Positions 16,717 to 25,670 are shown, counted from the stretch's first letter. The stretch is DNA of 35,006 nt from Bacillus salacetis (GCF_003581585.1 NZ_QXIR01000043.1:1-35006), one strand, 5' to 3'. The notes: generated by a model from the letters alone, not told the origin. Made by a program: numbers and translations.

Positions 16717-16761
16717 CTTTACTAATTCCTCCTCAAAATTTTCAATCATCTAATTTTTTCA

Positions 16762-17169
16762 TTAATGGAAAAAGCGCGACAGATCACCTTGCCGAAGTGA
16801 AGATTTGTTGAAACGGCCTGCATGCAGCAATTCGTTTCTCAACAATTTCCTCAATTCATCATCAGATAGGTCCGGCTTTGCCCTTTCCTCTTGCTGCTTG
16901 TTCGTCTCAGTCAGTTGATGTTCTTCTTGAACAGCAAATATTTTCTTGATACCTGCCATATTAATTCCTTGATCCAATAAATCCTTGATCTCAAGCAACT
17001 TATCGATATCATTCAAGGAGAAGAGCCTTCGTTTCCCTTCTGTCCTAGCAGGGAAAATCAATTCATTCTCTTCATAATAGCGAACCTGGCGAGCAGTCAA
17101 ATCAGTCAGCTGCATCACGATTCCCATTGGAAAAAGCGGCATGCTCCTTCTAATTTCACTTCCACTCAT
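16762..17169 (-). CDS. glnR: MerR-family nitrogen regulator GlnR
   Basis: A 135-residue repressor of the glnRA operon and other nitrogen genes. The N-terminal winged helix-turn-helix of MerR type is clear ([28 protein letters not shown]), a dimerisation helix follows ([24 protein letters not shown]), and the C-terminal tail that senses feedback-inhibited glutamine synthetase ends in [17 protein letters not shown], like B. subtilis GlnR. AAGGAGGTGA precedes the ATG. A GlnR operator pair and a sigma-A promoter lie directly upstream, as expected for autorepression. Confidence 0.96.
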   Translation of the reverse strand: MSGSEIRRSMPLFPMGIVMQLTDLTARQVRYYEENELIFPARTEGKRRLFSLNDIDKLLEIKDLLDQGINMAGIKKIFAVQEEHQLTETNKQQEERAKPDLSDDELRKLLRNELLHAGRFNKSSLRQGDLSRFFH

Positions 17170-17202
17170 CCCGATTCACCTCCTTCTTTCTTTCATGATA
17201 TC

Positions 17203-17231
17203 AGTATATTCTATGTAAGGAGTTTCGTCAA
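17203..17231 (-). promoter_or_regulatory. Sigma-A promoter of glnRA
   Basis: On the minus strand TTGACG (17226-17231) and TATACT (17203-17208) are exactly 17 bp apart, 34 bp before the glnR start. The match to consensus and the position beside the GlnR operators make this convincing. Confidence 0.8.
17214..17230. promoter_or_regulatory. Second, degenerate GlnR operator
   Basis: TGTAAGGAGTTTCGTCA fits TGTNAN7TNACA in its left half and deviates at two positions on the right. It overlaps the -35 and spacer, 23 bp centre to centre from the perfect site, the paired arrangement known for Bacillus glnRA. Confidence 0.55.
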
Positions 17232-17236
17232 AGGAA

Positions 17237-17253
17237 TGTAAGAAAAACTTACA
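17237..17253. promoter_or_regulatory. GlnR operator, perfect consensus
   Basis: TGTAAGAAAAACTTACA fits the GlnR/TnrA consensus TGTNAN7TNACA exactly and is a near-perfect palindrome. It lies directly upstream of the -35 hexamer of glnRA. Confidence 0.85.
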
Positions 17254-17265
17254 TGACTTTTCATT

Positions 17266-17299
17266 AAAAAAGGACAGCCCATTTTCAAGCTATCCTTTT
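17266..17299 (-). terminator. Intrinsic terminator of ynbB
   Basis: Arms AAAAAGGACAGC (17266-17277) and GCTATCCTTTT (17289-17299) form a stem with one mismatch. On the minus strand it runs into TTTTTTAATG, between ynbB and the glnRA control region. Confidence 0.75.
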
Positions 17300-17308
17300 A
17301 GAAACTAA

Positions 17309-18586
17309 TTATCCTATTTTAATATTGATTAAACCTTTTTCAATCAAATTATTAATACTTGTCAAAATGGCGATCTTCACATGAGAATACGTTAATCCGC
17401 CTTGCACATAAGCTGTATAAGGCGGCCGGACAGGTCCATCCGCAGACAGTTCGATGCTCGCTCCTTGAATGAAGGTACCGGCTGCCATGATTACATCATC
17501 TTCATATCCAGGCATATAGTCCGGGTGAGGGGTGAAGTGAGAATTGACCGGTGATGCAAATTGAACCGCCTGGCAGAATGCTATCATCTTTTCTTTATCA
17601 TCAAATTGCACAGATTGGATCAAGTCTGTTCTTTCTGCATCCCAGGAGGGATCGGTATTCATCCCAAGGTCATCCAATACTGCAGCAGTGAAAACCGCTC
17701 CCTTCAATGCCTGCGCCACTACATGCGGTGCCCCGAAGAACCCCTGATACATTTCCTGAAGCGAATAAAGCGAAGCTCCTGCTTCGGCGCCTATCCCTGG
17801 TGAGGTCATCCGATATGAGCACGCTTCCACCATTTCTTTTTTGCCCGTTATATATCCGCCTGTTTTAGCCAGGCCGCCTCCCGGATTTTTGATCAGCGAT
17901 CCCGCGATGAGATCCGCCCCGGCATGGCACGGTTCCCGGTCTTCCACGAATTCTCCATAACAGTTGTCAACAAACACTATGACATCAGGCTTGATCTCTT
18001 TGACAAATTCAATCATTTCCTTGATTTGGTCAATTGTGAATGAAGGGCGGCTGGCATACCCCTTGGAACGCTGAATGCCGATCATCTTTGTTTTCGGACC
18101 AATCGCTTTAGCTGTCTTATCAAAGTCCACAGAACCATCTTGTTTAAGCGGTATGGATTGATAGCCTATCCCGAATTCTTTTAAGGAACCAGTTCCTTTC
18201 CCGCGGATTCCGACGATTTCCTCAAGGGTATCGTATGGTTTCCCAGTAATATATAACAGATCATCTCCTGGTCGCAGGATCCCGAACAAAGATATCGATA
18301 TTGCGTGAGTTCCTGAAATGATCTGCGGCCGCACCAAGGCTGATTCACCGCCAAACACATCCGCATAGATCTGTTCAAGCGTATCCCTGCCGATATCATC
18401 ATAACCATATCCTGTTGTAGGGATGAAGTGCGAATCGCTCACCCGATGCCTTTGAAAGGAAGATAACACCCTGAATTGATTGGTTTCTGCCTGCCTGTCG
18501 ATTTTTTGATGAATAAGCGATATTCTATCTTCAGCCTTTTCGGCCAAAGCCTGCAATTGTTTACCATGAGTTAAATATTGATACAT
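17309..18586 (-). CDS. ynbB: YnbB-type PLP-dependent lyase (methionine gamma-lyase/aluminium resistance family)
   Basis: A 425-residue fold-type I PLP enzyme. The PLP lysine is probably Lys233 in GSLIKNPGGGLAKTGGYI, with the cofactor-binding Asp207 in VFVDNCYGEF and SGTHAIS near residue 91. The family is related to cystathionine lyases; its true substrate is not established. I start it at the ATG at 18586, which has TTGGAG 7 bases before it. The open frame continues 25 codons further to a GTG at 18661, but those codons come partly from MITE-like copy 3 and lack a ribosome binding site. It keeps the B. subtilis order hflX-ynbB-glnR-glnA. Confidence 0.88.
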   Translation of the reverse strand: MYQYLTHGKQLQALAEKAEDRISLIHQKIDRQAETNQFRVLSSFQRHRVSDSHFIPTTGYGYDDIGRDTLEQIYADVFGGESALVRPQIISGTHAISISLFGILRPGDDLLYITGKPYDTLEEIVGIRGKGTGSLKEFGIGYQSIPLKQDGSVDFDKTAKAIGPKTKMIGIQRSKGYASRPSFTIDQIKEMIEFVKEIKPDVIVFVDNCYGEFVEDREPCHAGADLIAGSLIKNPGGGLAKTGGYITGKKEMVEACSYRMTSPGIGAEAGASLYSLQEMYQGFFGAPHVVAQALKGAVFTAAVLDDLGMNTDPSWDAERTDLIQSVQFDDKEKMIAFCQAVQFASPVNSHFTPHPDYMPGYEDDVIMAAGTFIQGASIELSADGPVRPPYTAYVQGGLTYSHVKIAILTSINNLIEKGLINIKIG

Positions 18587-18623
18587 CTGTTTCTCCAATC
18601 TAACCTGCTGCCGTTCTACAAAA

Positions 18624-18813
18624 GGCTGTTTTCGTATATATGGTCGCTTTGAAAAAATCACAAGTGACGGATTTTTCCGCTGAATTCCAAGGTATTACTC
18701 TCGAAAAAAGAAAGAGCAGCTCTTTTCTTTCCTGCTTAGCGTGGTTTATTCGGCGATTTACCTGGATATTATTTGAAATATTTCAAGAAGAGCAACAAAG
18801 TTTACGAAAAAGC
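18624..18813 (+). mobile_element. MITE-like element, copy 3 (diverged)
   Basis: A 190-bp element in the same orientation as copy 1, clearly homologous but more diverged than copies 1 and 2 are from each other. It begins GGCTGTTTTCG and ends TACGAAAAAGC. Flanks CTACAAAA (18616-18623) and CTGTAAAA (18814-18821) agree at 6 of 8 positions. It fills nearly the whole hflX-ynbB spacer and puts its palindromic core AAAGAGCAGCTCTTT between the genes. Confidence 0.8.
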
Positions 18814-18832
18814 CTGTAAAAACCCACAGCAG

Positions 18833-20086
18833 TTACTTTTGATATTTCTTGATGTTCCCTGTTACAGGGTGGTCGGTCAACGAGAAACCTTCAGCCTCGT
18901 AAGTATGGCTTTCTTCATTGAACTCAAGTTTTCTCAGGATGGTTTCATTCTTGAGTTGAGATAAAAGTTTTCCTTCACTGGATGGCAGGTTTACGTGGTA
19001 GGCTTCCATCTGTTCAATCACAATTTCTTCTATTTTATGTTTCAAGCTGTCCCTGTCGTTTCCATCCAGAGCGCTGATGATGATCTTTTCGCTGCTGCTA
19101 TCCGGGACAAAGTCAGGGTGCATTTGATCTCTTTTATTATAGATCGTCAACTGGTGTATATGGTCCATACCCAGCTCTTCCAGAAGTGATTGGACCGTTT
19201 TTTCATGATTGTTGTAATCAGGATTGGAGCTGTCCACTACATGCAAAAGAAGATCTGCTTCCTTTACTTCTTCGAGGGTCGACCTGAAAGCTGCAACCAA
19301 TGCAGTGGGAAGATCCTGAATAAAACCTACCGTATCAGTTACAAGCGCAGTATATCCACTGGGAAGGATCAATTTCCTGGTTAATGGATCCAACGTTGCA
19401 AAAAGTTGATTTTCCTCGTATGACTCCGCTATGGAGATCCGGTTGAAAAGGGTTGATTTTCCTGCATTGGTATAACCCATCAGTGCCAGTTGGAAGGTTT
19501 TATTCTTCTTTCTTCTTTCCCTGTACCTTTCCCGGTGTTCGACAACGACCTGCAGGGATTTCTTGATATCGTCAATCCTGCGCCTGATATGACGGCGGTC
19601 ACTCTCAAGCTTGGTTTCACCCGGGCCTCTGGTTCCTATCCCCCCTGCAAGACGGGACATAGCTGTTCCCTTACCGACCAGGCGGGGCAGCATGTACTGA
19701 AGCTGCGCCAATTCCACTTGCAGTTTCCCTTCCTTCGAACGGGCTCTCTGGGCAAAAATGTCCAATATCAATTGCGTCCTGTCAATGACCCTGGCGTCCA
19801 ATTGCTCTGATAAGTTGCGGATCTGGCTGGGTGATAACTCATCATTGAAAATCACAAGATCCGGTTCGAATTGTTCTTGAAGGGCAATCAATTCTTCCAC
19901 TTTCCCTTTTCCGATATATGTCTTCGGATGGATACGCTCCCGTTTTTGAGAAAGCACCGCCGAAACTTCGGCCCGGGCTGTTTCTGCCAAAGAGGCAAGC
20001 TCCTCCATTGAATACTCAAAACGCTGGTCATCTTCTTCGATCTGACATCCTACAAGCAAGGCTTTTTCTACAACTTTTTCTTCCAA
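18833..20086 (-). CDS. hflX: GTPase HflX
   Basis: A 417-residue ribosome-associated GTPase that in other bacteria splits stalled or hibernating 70S ribosomes under stress. The N-terminal HflX domain has [10 protein letters not shown] and [12 protein letters not shown], a coiled-coil linker with [14 protein letters not shown] follows, then the G domain: G1 GYTNAGKS (204-211), G3 DTVG (251-254), G4 NKRD (317-320). I start it at a TTG at 20086 because AGAAGGT lies 7 bases upstream; the ATGs at 20128 and 20125 have no ribosome binding site. B. subtilis calls this gene ynbA. A promoter candidate sits at 20140-20168. Confidence 0.92.
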   Translation of the reverse strand: MEEKVVEKALLVGCQIEEDDQRFEYSMEELASLAETARAEVSAVLSQKRERIHPKTYIGKGKVEELIALQEQFEPDLVIFNDELSPSQIRNLSEQLDARVIDRTQLILDIFAQRARSKEGKLQVELAQLQYMLPRLVGKGTAMSRLAGGIGTRGPGETKLESDRRHIRRRIDDIKKSLQVVVEHRERYRERRKKNKTFQLALMGYTNAGKSTLFNRISIAESYEENQLFATLDPLTRKLILPSGYTALVTDTVGFIQDLPTALVAAFRSTLEEVKEADLLLHVVDSSNPDYNNHEKTVQSLLEELGMDHIHQLTIYNKRDQMHPDFVPDSSSEKIIISALDGNDRDSLKHKIEEIVIEQMEAYHVNLPSSEGKLLSQLKNETILRKLEFNEESHTYEAEGFSLTDHPVTGNIKKYQK

Positions 20087-20139
20087 TAAGAAACCTTCTT
20101 TCCTTTTATATTTGCTATTGTTCATCATATCAAAAACGA

Positions 20140-20168
20140 AATATAAACACTATGTTTAACACCAGCAA
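20140..20168 (-). promoter_or_regulatory. Candidate sigma-A promoter of hflX
   Basis: On the minus strand TTGCTG (20163-20168) and TATATT (20140-20145) are 17 bp apart, about 55 bp before the TTG start. Confidence 0.5.
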
Positions 20169-20254
20169 AAATGTGATAAAAAAAGGTTGCAAAACGAATA
20201 TGACATGATAAAATCAATATGTTTGATTCGGGATTGAAACGTGCAGCTATGCAG

Positions 20255-20327
20255 AGTTCCTTTAACGGATTAACGCATTAACTTAATGGGGGACAGTCCC
20301 CCGATGCGGTGATGCGTTAAAGGAATT
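20255..20327. repeat. Complex hairpin repeat with GGGGGACAGTCCCCC core
   Basis: A nested inverted repeat. The core GGGGGAC-A-GTCCCCC (20288-20302) is a perfect palindrome, TTAACGCAT (20270-20278) pairs with ATGCGTTAA (20312-20320), and the outer GTTCCTTTAACG pairs loosely with CGTTAAAGGAAT. It lies just before the ribosome binding site of the TRIC gene. GGGGGACAGTCCCC hairpins are, from memory, dispersed repeats in Bacillaceae. Confidence 0.6.
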
Positions 20328-20356
20328 CAGGAATTTACAGCAAAGGAGGAACAGGT

Positions 20357-20965
20357 ATGACTTGGGAAGTTCTGAGTATCATCGGCACTGTAGCATTTGC
20401 CGTTTCCGGAGCGATCGTCGCGATGGAAGAAGAATATGACATTCTTGGCGTTTACATCTTGGGAATCGTTACTGCGTTTGGAGGAGGAGCGATCCGAAAT
20501 CTCCTGATCGGTGTTCCTGTATCGGCTTTGTGGGAACAGGGATTCCTTTTCCAGATTGCACTGCTTTCCATTACGGCGGTATTCCTATTCCCCAATAATC
20601 TGCTCCGCCATTGGCGGCGCTGGGGCAATTTCTTCGATGCGATTGGCTTATCGGCGTTCGCCATCCAAGGGGCCCTGTACGCTTCCGAGATGAATCATCC
20701 GATCAGTGCTGTCATCGTGGCCGCTGTTCTGACAGGAAGCGGAGGCGGGATGGTCAGGGATCTTCTTGCCGGAAGAAAACCATTGGTGCTTAAATCGGAA
20801 ATTTATGCTGTCTGGGCTGTCCTATGCGGAGCAGCCATCGGGCTTAACTTTGTTACAGAGGCGCGGGAATTGTACACCCTGTTCATTCTGACCACCTCCT
20901 TAAGAGTATTGTCCTATTCACTTAAATGGAGACTGCCAAATCGGAATATCAAAGCATTTCAATAG
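20357..20965 (+). CDS. TRIC/UPF0126-family membrane protein (YvgT-like)
   Basis: A 202-residue protein with about seven membrane segments and the internal two-fold repeat of the bacterial TRIC/YicG family: GTVAFAVSGAIVA...GIVTAFGGGAIRNLL in the first half and GLSAFAIQGALYA...AAVLTGSGGGMVRDLL in the second. Prokaryotic TRIC proteins form trimeric cation channels; Pfam also names the domain a possible glycine transporter, so the substrate is open. AAAGGAGG precedes the ATG. It is divergent from hflX, and a bidirectional terminator separates it from the convergent aminotransferase gene. Confidence 0.88.
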   Translation: MTWEVLSIIGTVAFAVSGAIVAMEEEYDILGVYILGIVTAFGGGAIRNLLIGVPVSALWEQGFLFQIALLSITAVFLFPNNLLRHWRRWGNFFDAIGLSAFAIQGALYASEMNHPISAVIVAAVLTGSGGGMVRDLLAGRKPLVLKSEIYAVWAVLCGAAIGLNFVTEARELYTLFILTTSLRVLSYSLKWRLPNRNIKAFQ

Positions 20966-21005
20966 AAAAAGCTTGAACCCGCAGGAGACGGGTTCAAGCT
21001 TTTTT
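20966..21005. terminator. Bidirectional terminator
   Basis: AAAAAGCTTGAACCC (20966-20980) and GGGTTCAAGCTTTTTT (20990-21005) form a 15-bp stem flanked by A and T runs, between the convergent TRIC and aminotransferase genes. It marks the end of the pyrimidine degradation array. Confidence 0.9.
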
Positions 21006-21023
21006 ACACTAATGAAAACATCC

Positions 21024-22376
21024 TTACGCAAGGCCGTTGATTCCTTCACAAACGGTTTTCAGCAGGAATTCGAGATCAGACACTTCTATATTCAAAGGCG
21101 GGGATATCGTCAGGACATTGTTATATCCGGCAGCCGTTGCCCCGTTTTTTCCGATGAGCACCCCTTTGGACTTGCAATAACCGATCACCTGATTGACCTG
21201 GTCAACGGGCAGCGGCTTTTTTGTTTTTTTATCAGAAACCAGTTCAATGCCGGCCAACAAGCCCCTGCCGCGCACGTCCCCGACTTTGGCATGTCCTTGA
21301 AGCCTCGTTTTAAGCGTATTGACCATCTTTTCGCCCAATTCCGCCGATCGTTCAAATAGTTTCTCGCTTTCCATTATTTCTATGTTTTTCAAAGCAAGTG
21401 CACATGCCGCTGGATTTCCTCCGAACGTATTAATATGCCTAAAGTAATCATATTCTTCCGATCCTTTGAACGCCTCATAGATTTCACGCTTGACTGCCGT
21501 TGCGGACAAAGGCAGATAGGCACTGGTGATTCCTTTTGCCATTGTAATGATATCAGGCTTGACATCATAGTTCATGAAGCCAAAAGGCTTTCCGGTCCGT
21601 CCGAATCCGCAAATAACTTCATCCACTATCAGCAGCGCCCCGTGCTTATCACAAACCTCCTTGGCCGCTTTCATATATCCTTCCTGCGGAACAAGGATTC
21701 CTCCCCCTGTGATGATCGGCTCCATTATCATCGCCGCAATCGTTTCACTTAATTCCCAAGTCATCACCTGGTCGATGGCTTTGACACCAGGTAATTCATC
21801 CGGCGAAAGCCCATCGGCCTCATCACGGTAGGAATCAGGAGGGGGTACATGAATAAACCCCGGTGCCAGTGGTTCATACTTATACTTCCTTTGGGCCTGG
21901 CCGGTAGCAGCCAGTGCTCCCATGGAATTCCCATGGTACGACCTGTAGCGTGAAATGATCTTGTACTTGCTCCCCTCACCCTTTTGCTGATGATATTGGC
22001 GGGCAATCTTGAATGCCGCCTCGTTCGCTTCAGATCCGCTGTTGGAGAAAAATATGACATACTCCCCGCCAAGCATCCCGTTCAATTTTTCTGCCAGTCT
22101 GATAGCCGGCTGGTGGCTTTGCGTCAACGGAAAGTAAGCCATCTTTTTCAGCTGTTCATAAGCTGCTTCAGCCAATTCCTGACGGCCATAACCTACATTC
22201 ACACACCATAACCCTGCCATGCCATCCAGATACCTTGCACCCGTATGATCTGTCACCCACGACCCGTTCGATTCCTCTGCCACCATCGTTCCCGTTGGAT
22301 TATACGGCTTCATGGAATGCCATATATATTGTTCATCCTTGGACAACAGCTTTTCACTGGACTGTTCTGTTTTCAC
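21024..22376 (-). CDS. Class III aminotransferase, probable beta-alanine:pyruvate type
   Basis: A 450-residue PLP-dependent omega-aminotransferase. Key features are SNSGSEANEAAFK (111-123) for phosphate binding, SYHGNS (146-151), VDEVICGFGRTG with Asp252, and the Schiff-base lysine Lys281 in TMAKGITSAYLPL. The family transfers the terminal amino group of beta-alanine, GABA or similar amines to pyruvate or an oxoacid. Its position after mmsA in a pyrimidine degradation array points to beta-alanine to malonate semialdehyde (and 3-aminoisobutyrate for thymine). I start at the GTG at 22376, which has AAAGGAGGAA upstream; the longer frame from 22430 has no such site. It is the last gene before a strong terminator. 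Confidence 0.88.
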   Translation of the reverse strand: MKTEQSSEKLLSKDEQYIWHSMKPYNPTGTMVAEESNGSWVTDHTGARYLDGMAGLWCVNVGYGRQELAEAAYEQLKKMAYFPLTQSHQPAIRLAEKLNGMLGGEYVIFFSNSGSEANEAAFKIARQYHQQKGEGSKYKIISRYRSYHGNSMGALAATGQAQRKYKYEPLAPGFIHVPPPDSYRDEADGLSPDELPGVKAIDQVMTWELSETIAAMIMEPIITGGGILVPQEGYMKAAKEVCDKHGALLIVDEVICGFGRTGKPFGFMNYDVKPDIITMAKGITSAYLPLSATAVKREIYEAFKGSEEYDYFRHINTFGGNPAACALALKNIEIMESEKLFERSAELGEKMVNTLKTRLQGHAKVGDVRGRGLLAGIELVSDKKTKKPLPVDQVNQVIGYCKSKGVLIGKNGATAAGYNNVLTISPPLNIEVSDLEFLLKTVCEGINGLA

Positions 22377-22478
22377 CAGGAAAATTCCTCCTTTTCCCCT
22401 TAAGAATAAGGAACTGCATGCAAATATCATCTATATATACCTATGATTTCAACGAGGCGGTTAGTAATTGGTAAGATA

Positions 22479-23945
22479 CTAAAAATCAAAGCGGGATGTT
22501 ATCATTTTTTTTCTTGTGAAGAAGTTGACACCATCTTTTCCATTAACATGCATATCACCATAGAAGGAATCCTTCCAGCCAGAGAACGGGAAGAACGCCA
22601 TCGTTGCCGGTACACCTATATTTATACCAAGCATGCCTGCATCGGCTTCTTCCCTGAACTGCCTTGCTGCTTTGGCATCTTTGGTGTAGATCGTCGCTCC
22701 ATTGCCAAAACGGGACCGGCGGATATAATCAAGTCCTTCATCAAGATCTTTTGCCCTGAGGAGGCTCAGTACCGGAGCGAACATTTCTTCTTTGGCAATG
22801 GTCATATCTGGTGTGACATGATCAAAAATCGTGGCTCCCAAGAAATTCCCTTCTGAAAAACCATCCATTTCCTTTCTGCCATCCCTTATAAGCGAAGCCC
22901 CTTCTTCTATTCCCTTTTCGATATACTTAAGGGTCCTGTCACGGTTCTCCCTCCGTATCACCGGAGTCAACAGCACTTCATCATCCATTCCATCCCCGAT
23001 ACCCATCTCATCCGCTTTCTTATTGAGGGCATTTACAAACGGATCATTGTCCCCCACCACAACAACCGCACTGCAGGCCATGCACCGCTGGCCGGCACTT
23101 CCAAAGGCAGAGCCGAGGATATGTTCTGCCGCTTTATTGAAGTCCGCATCCGGCATGACAACATGATGGTTTTTGGCACCTGAAAGCGCTTGGACCCGTT
23201 TTCCTTGTGAAGCAGCCTTTTCATAAACATACTTTGCTACCGGCTGTGAACCAACGAAGGAAATTGCCGCAATGTCTTTATGTTCCAATAGGCCGTTCAC
23301 TACATCATGTGCCCCATGGACAACATTCAGGACTCCGGCCGGAACCCCGGCTTCCGTAAGCAATTCCGCAAGCCTGTTAGCTAATATAGGCGTACGTTCA
23401 GAGGGTTTAAGAACAAATGTATTTCCACAGGCAATGGCGAGAGGGAACATCCATAAAGGTACCATCATCGGGAAATTGAAGGGAGTTATCCCCCCTACAA
23501 CCCCAAGCGGATAACGAAACATTTCGGAATCAATGTCTTCCGCGATCCCGCTTAATGTTTCCCCCATCATCAGAGTAGGCGCGCCGCAAGCAAACTCCAC
23601 ACACTCAAGTCCTCTCTGGACTTCACCATAGGCTTCCTTGTATGATTTCCCATTCTCTTTCACCACCAACTTTGCAAGTTCCTCATGGTTATCAGTTAAT
23701 AATGCATGATATTTATATAGATAACGTGCGCGTTTCGGCACTGGAACATTTCTCCACATTTTAGATGCTCTTGATGCAGCTTTGACTGCCCGGTCAACAT
23801 CTTCTTTTGTTGAAATAGGGACTCTCGCAAGTTCTTTGTGTGAAGCAGGGTTCAAAACCTCGAGTGTTTGCGAGCTTAAGGATTCTACCCATTCACCATC
23901 GATATAGTTTTTCAACACAGCAACTTCTTTTTTGATCACTGACAT
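22479..23945 (-). CDS. mmsA: CoA-acylating (methyl)malonate semialdehyde dehydrogenase
   Basis: A 488-residue aldehyde dehydrogenase of the MmsA/IolA class, which uses NAD and CoA to turn malonate semialdehyde into acetyl-CoA, or methylmalonate semialdehyde into propionyl-CoA, with loss of CO2. The catalytic cysteine is Cys288 in FGSAGQRCMACSAVV, typical of this class; PFNFPMMVPLW, FVLKPSERTP and the C-terminal FFPFSGWKDSFYGD also fit. AAGGGAGG precedes the ATG. It follows pucR by 123 bp and is followed by the aminotransferase. In this context it finishes uracil and thymine breakdown. An inositol or valine role, as for other members, is not supported by neighbours. Confidence 0.93.
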   Translation of the reverse strand: MSVIKKEVAVLKNYIDGEWVESLSSQTLEVLNPASHKELARVPISTKEDVDRAVKAASRASKMWRNVPVPKRARYLYKYHALLTDNHEELAKLVVKENGKSYKEAYGEVQRGLECVEFACGAPTLMMGETLSGIAEDIDSEMFRYPLGVVGGITPFNFPMMVPLWMFPLAIACGNTFVLKPSERTPILANRLAELLTEAGVPAGVLNVVHGAHDVVNGLLEHKDIAAISFVGSQPVAKYVYEKAASQGKRVQALSGAKNHHVVMPDADFNKAAEHILGSAFGSAGQRCMACSAVVVVGDNDPFVNALNKKADEMGIGDGMDDEVLLTPVIRRENRDRTLKYIEKGIEEGASLIRDGRKEMDGFSEGNFLGATIFDHVTPDMTIAKEEMFAPVLSLLRAKDLDEGLDYIRRSRFGNGATIYTKDAKAARQFREEADAGMLGINIGVPATMAFFPFSGWKDSFYGDMHVNGKDGVNFFTRKKMITSRFDF

Positions 23946-24068
23946 ATTAATCCTCCCTTATTTCCATCTAAAAACCTTGTTTTTTCATTATGAAATAAAA
24001 TGTGAATGCTTTCATTAGACAAACTGTAAAATAACCCCGGTTGTCCTTTTGACATCAATGAGGATCAT

Positions 24069-25670
24069 TCAACGCATGACAGCCTTCTGGCTGTCGGATA
24101 CAGGCTTGAGATAATCGTAAGCGTGGAGCAGAAATTCAATGGCTACCCGCTTTTCCGGCTGCATGAAGTCCTTTCCTAAAAGTTCTTCAATCTTCTTTAG
24201 ACGGTGGTACAATGTCTGCCTGACAATATAAAGCTGTTTTGCAGTTTCCTGTTTTGAACCCTGACAGTCCAGATAGACTTTTAACGTAATGAGGAGACTC
24301 CCTGAATGAGCCTTGTCATATTCCAAAAGCGGCGCAAAACACTCCCTGACCATTTCAAGAAGATTGATATTGCCATGGATGTTCGCAATCAACCGGTATA
24401 AATGCAATTCATCATAAAAATTATACTTCTGATTCCCGGTGACGGCCGAACGGTATGAAAGGCATTCCTTCGCCGCTTGGTAACTCTTATGGATATCCAT
24501 GAGGCCGGCTTGGTAACTTCCGGCTGCAAAACTCACTTCTGTTGACTTTTGAAAAAATTCTGTTTTGAGGATCTTTTCAAAAGCATCAGAGGCCCTGCGC
24601 TTCCATGTTTCGCTCGGCCGGTTATCAAGTAAAATAAAAGTCAGGCCATCATCTTCTCTTTCTGTGAGCACGTTGAATCCTTGCTGTTCAAAAACGCCCC
24701 TTGCAATTAATGTGAAGTATGTTAAATCCATATTTTCTCTTTCTCTCATTTTTCCGAGGCTGCATAGACATACCACCCCTCCGTGGATCTTGCCTGATAT
24801 AGCAGATAAATAACTTGCAGCCTTTTCCTCCGGCTGCCCCCCTTTCAACCATGACCTGACCCATTTGGATTCATTTACACGCTGTTTCTCATGAAAATAC
24901 AGTTCCCTCATCAAATATTGCGCAATTGCCGTTGCTGTTCTATCCAATAGCAGTAATTCATATTCATTGAAGGGAAAATCATCACGGAACATTAATAGCT
25001 CTGCGTATTCTTTTTCAAATAATAGAACTTTCTTTGAGACAAAATGGGGATTTCCTTTATCCTTATATCCCTCAAACAAAATCCGGATTTTCTGTTCCTC
25101 AGCCCGCCTCATCCTGGGGTGGACCTCCACTTCATGATCCAGCAGCTTCAGCAGTACCGGGACTCTTAGTTGCTCGTATAATACATCTAGAATATCCCTG
25201 GAATGATGAACATCCAGCAGCTTCTTATTCAATTCATGTCCGAAAGCGTCAAGCTGCTTGATCAAGTTGTACTGGTGATTGATGAGCATGGTGTGAATAT
25301 CCTGGGTGATACTGACAAACGGCACCTCTTTTTCAAATACAATTATAGGAAAGTCATGCTCTTCCGCGAACCGGAGAACCTGCTCAGGGATTATCGATAT
25401 ATTGGTGTCAAGCTCGATACACAGGGAAGAAGCCCGGCAATCTATCAATTGTTTCAGCAAGGAAAGGAATGCCTCTTCTTCTTTCAATGCCAGTCCTGTC
25501 GTAAGGATCATTTCACAGCCATTGAGGAGATTCCTGATGGACGGGGCCTCGACAACATGCACCCATTTGACTTGCCTGTTCACCCCTCTATGTCCAGCAA
25601 TGACTCTGGCATGTTCAAAATGCTTCCTGGAAAGAATGTCTTGAACTGAAAAATAATGGTTACTCCTCAT
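24069..25670 (-). CDS. PucR-family transcriptional regulator
   Basis: A 533-residue regulator. The N-terminal PucR domain (about 7-125: FSVQDILSRKHFEHARVIAGHRGVNRQVKWVHVVE, then EMILTTGLAL) is followed by a central region and a C-terminal PucR helix-turn-helix (YLDCQGSKQETAKQLYIVRQTLYHRLKKIEELLG). B. subtilis PucR activates purine/allantoin genes; here the neighbours are all pyrimidine degradation genes, so the effector is probably a pyrimidine or a breakdown product. I start at the ATG at 25670 with GGAAGGAG upstream; the frame from 25724 lacks one. A terminator lies just upstream, so pucR-mmsA-aminotransferase may have its own promoter. Confidence 0.9.
   Translation of the reverse strand: MRSNHYFSVQDILSRKHFEHARVIAGHRGVNRQVKWVHVVEAPSIRNLLNGCEMILTTGLALKEEEAFLSLLKQLIDCRASSLCIELDTNISIIPEQVLRFAEEHDFPIIVFEKEVPFVSITQDIHTMLINHQYNLIKQLDAFGHELNKKLLDVHHSRDILDVLYEQLRVPVLLKLLDHEVEVHPRMRRAEEQKIRILFEGYKDKGNPHFVSKKVLLFEKEYAELLMFRDDFPFNEYELLLLDRTATAIAQYLMRELYFHEKQRVNESKWVRSWLKGGQPEEKAASYLSAISGKIHGGVVCLCSLGKMRERENMDLTYFTLIARGVFEQQGFNVLTEREDDGLTFILLDNRPSETWKRRASDAFEKILKTEFFQKSTEVSFAAGSYQAGLMDIHKSYQAAKECLSYRSAVTGNQKYNFYDELHLYRLIANIHGNINLLEMVRECFAPLLEYDKAHSGSLLITLKVYLDCQGSKQETAKQLYIVRQTLYHRLKKIEELLGKDFMQPEKRVAIEFLLHAYDYLKPVSDSQKAVMR

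Noticed and set aside
18587..18661. N-terminal extension of YnbB (MIFSKRPYIRKQPF...)
   Set aside because: Its first half is element sequence and the GTG has no ribosome binding site; the ATG at 18586 has an excellent one.
18773..18964. Plus-strand frame MKYFKKSNKVYEKACKNPQQ...
   Set aside because: It starts in the MITE-like element and runs antisense into the 3' end of hflX; interesting only as an example of the outward frame of the element.
24000..24014. cre-like sequence before mmsA
   Set aside because: Two deviations at conserved positions, including the central CG; too weak to call without binding data.
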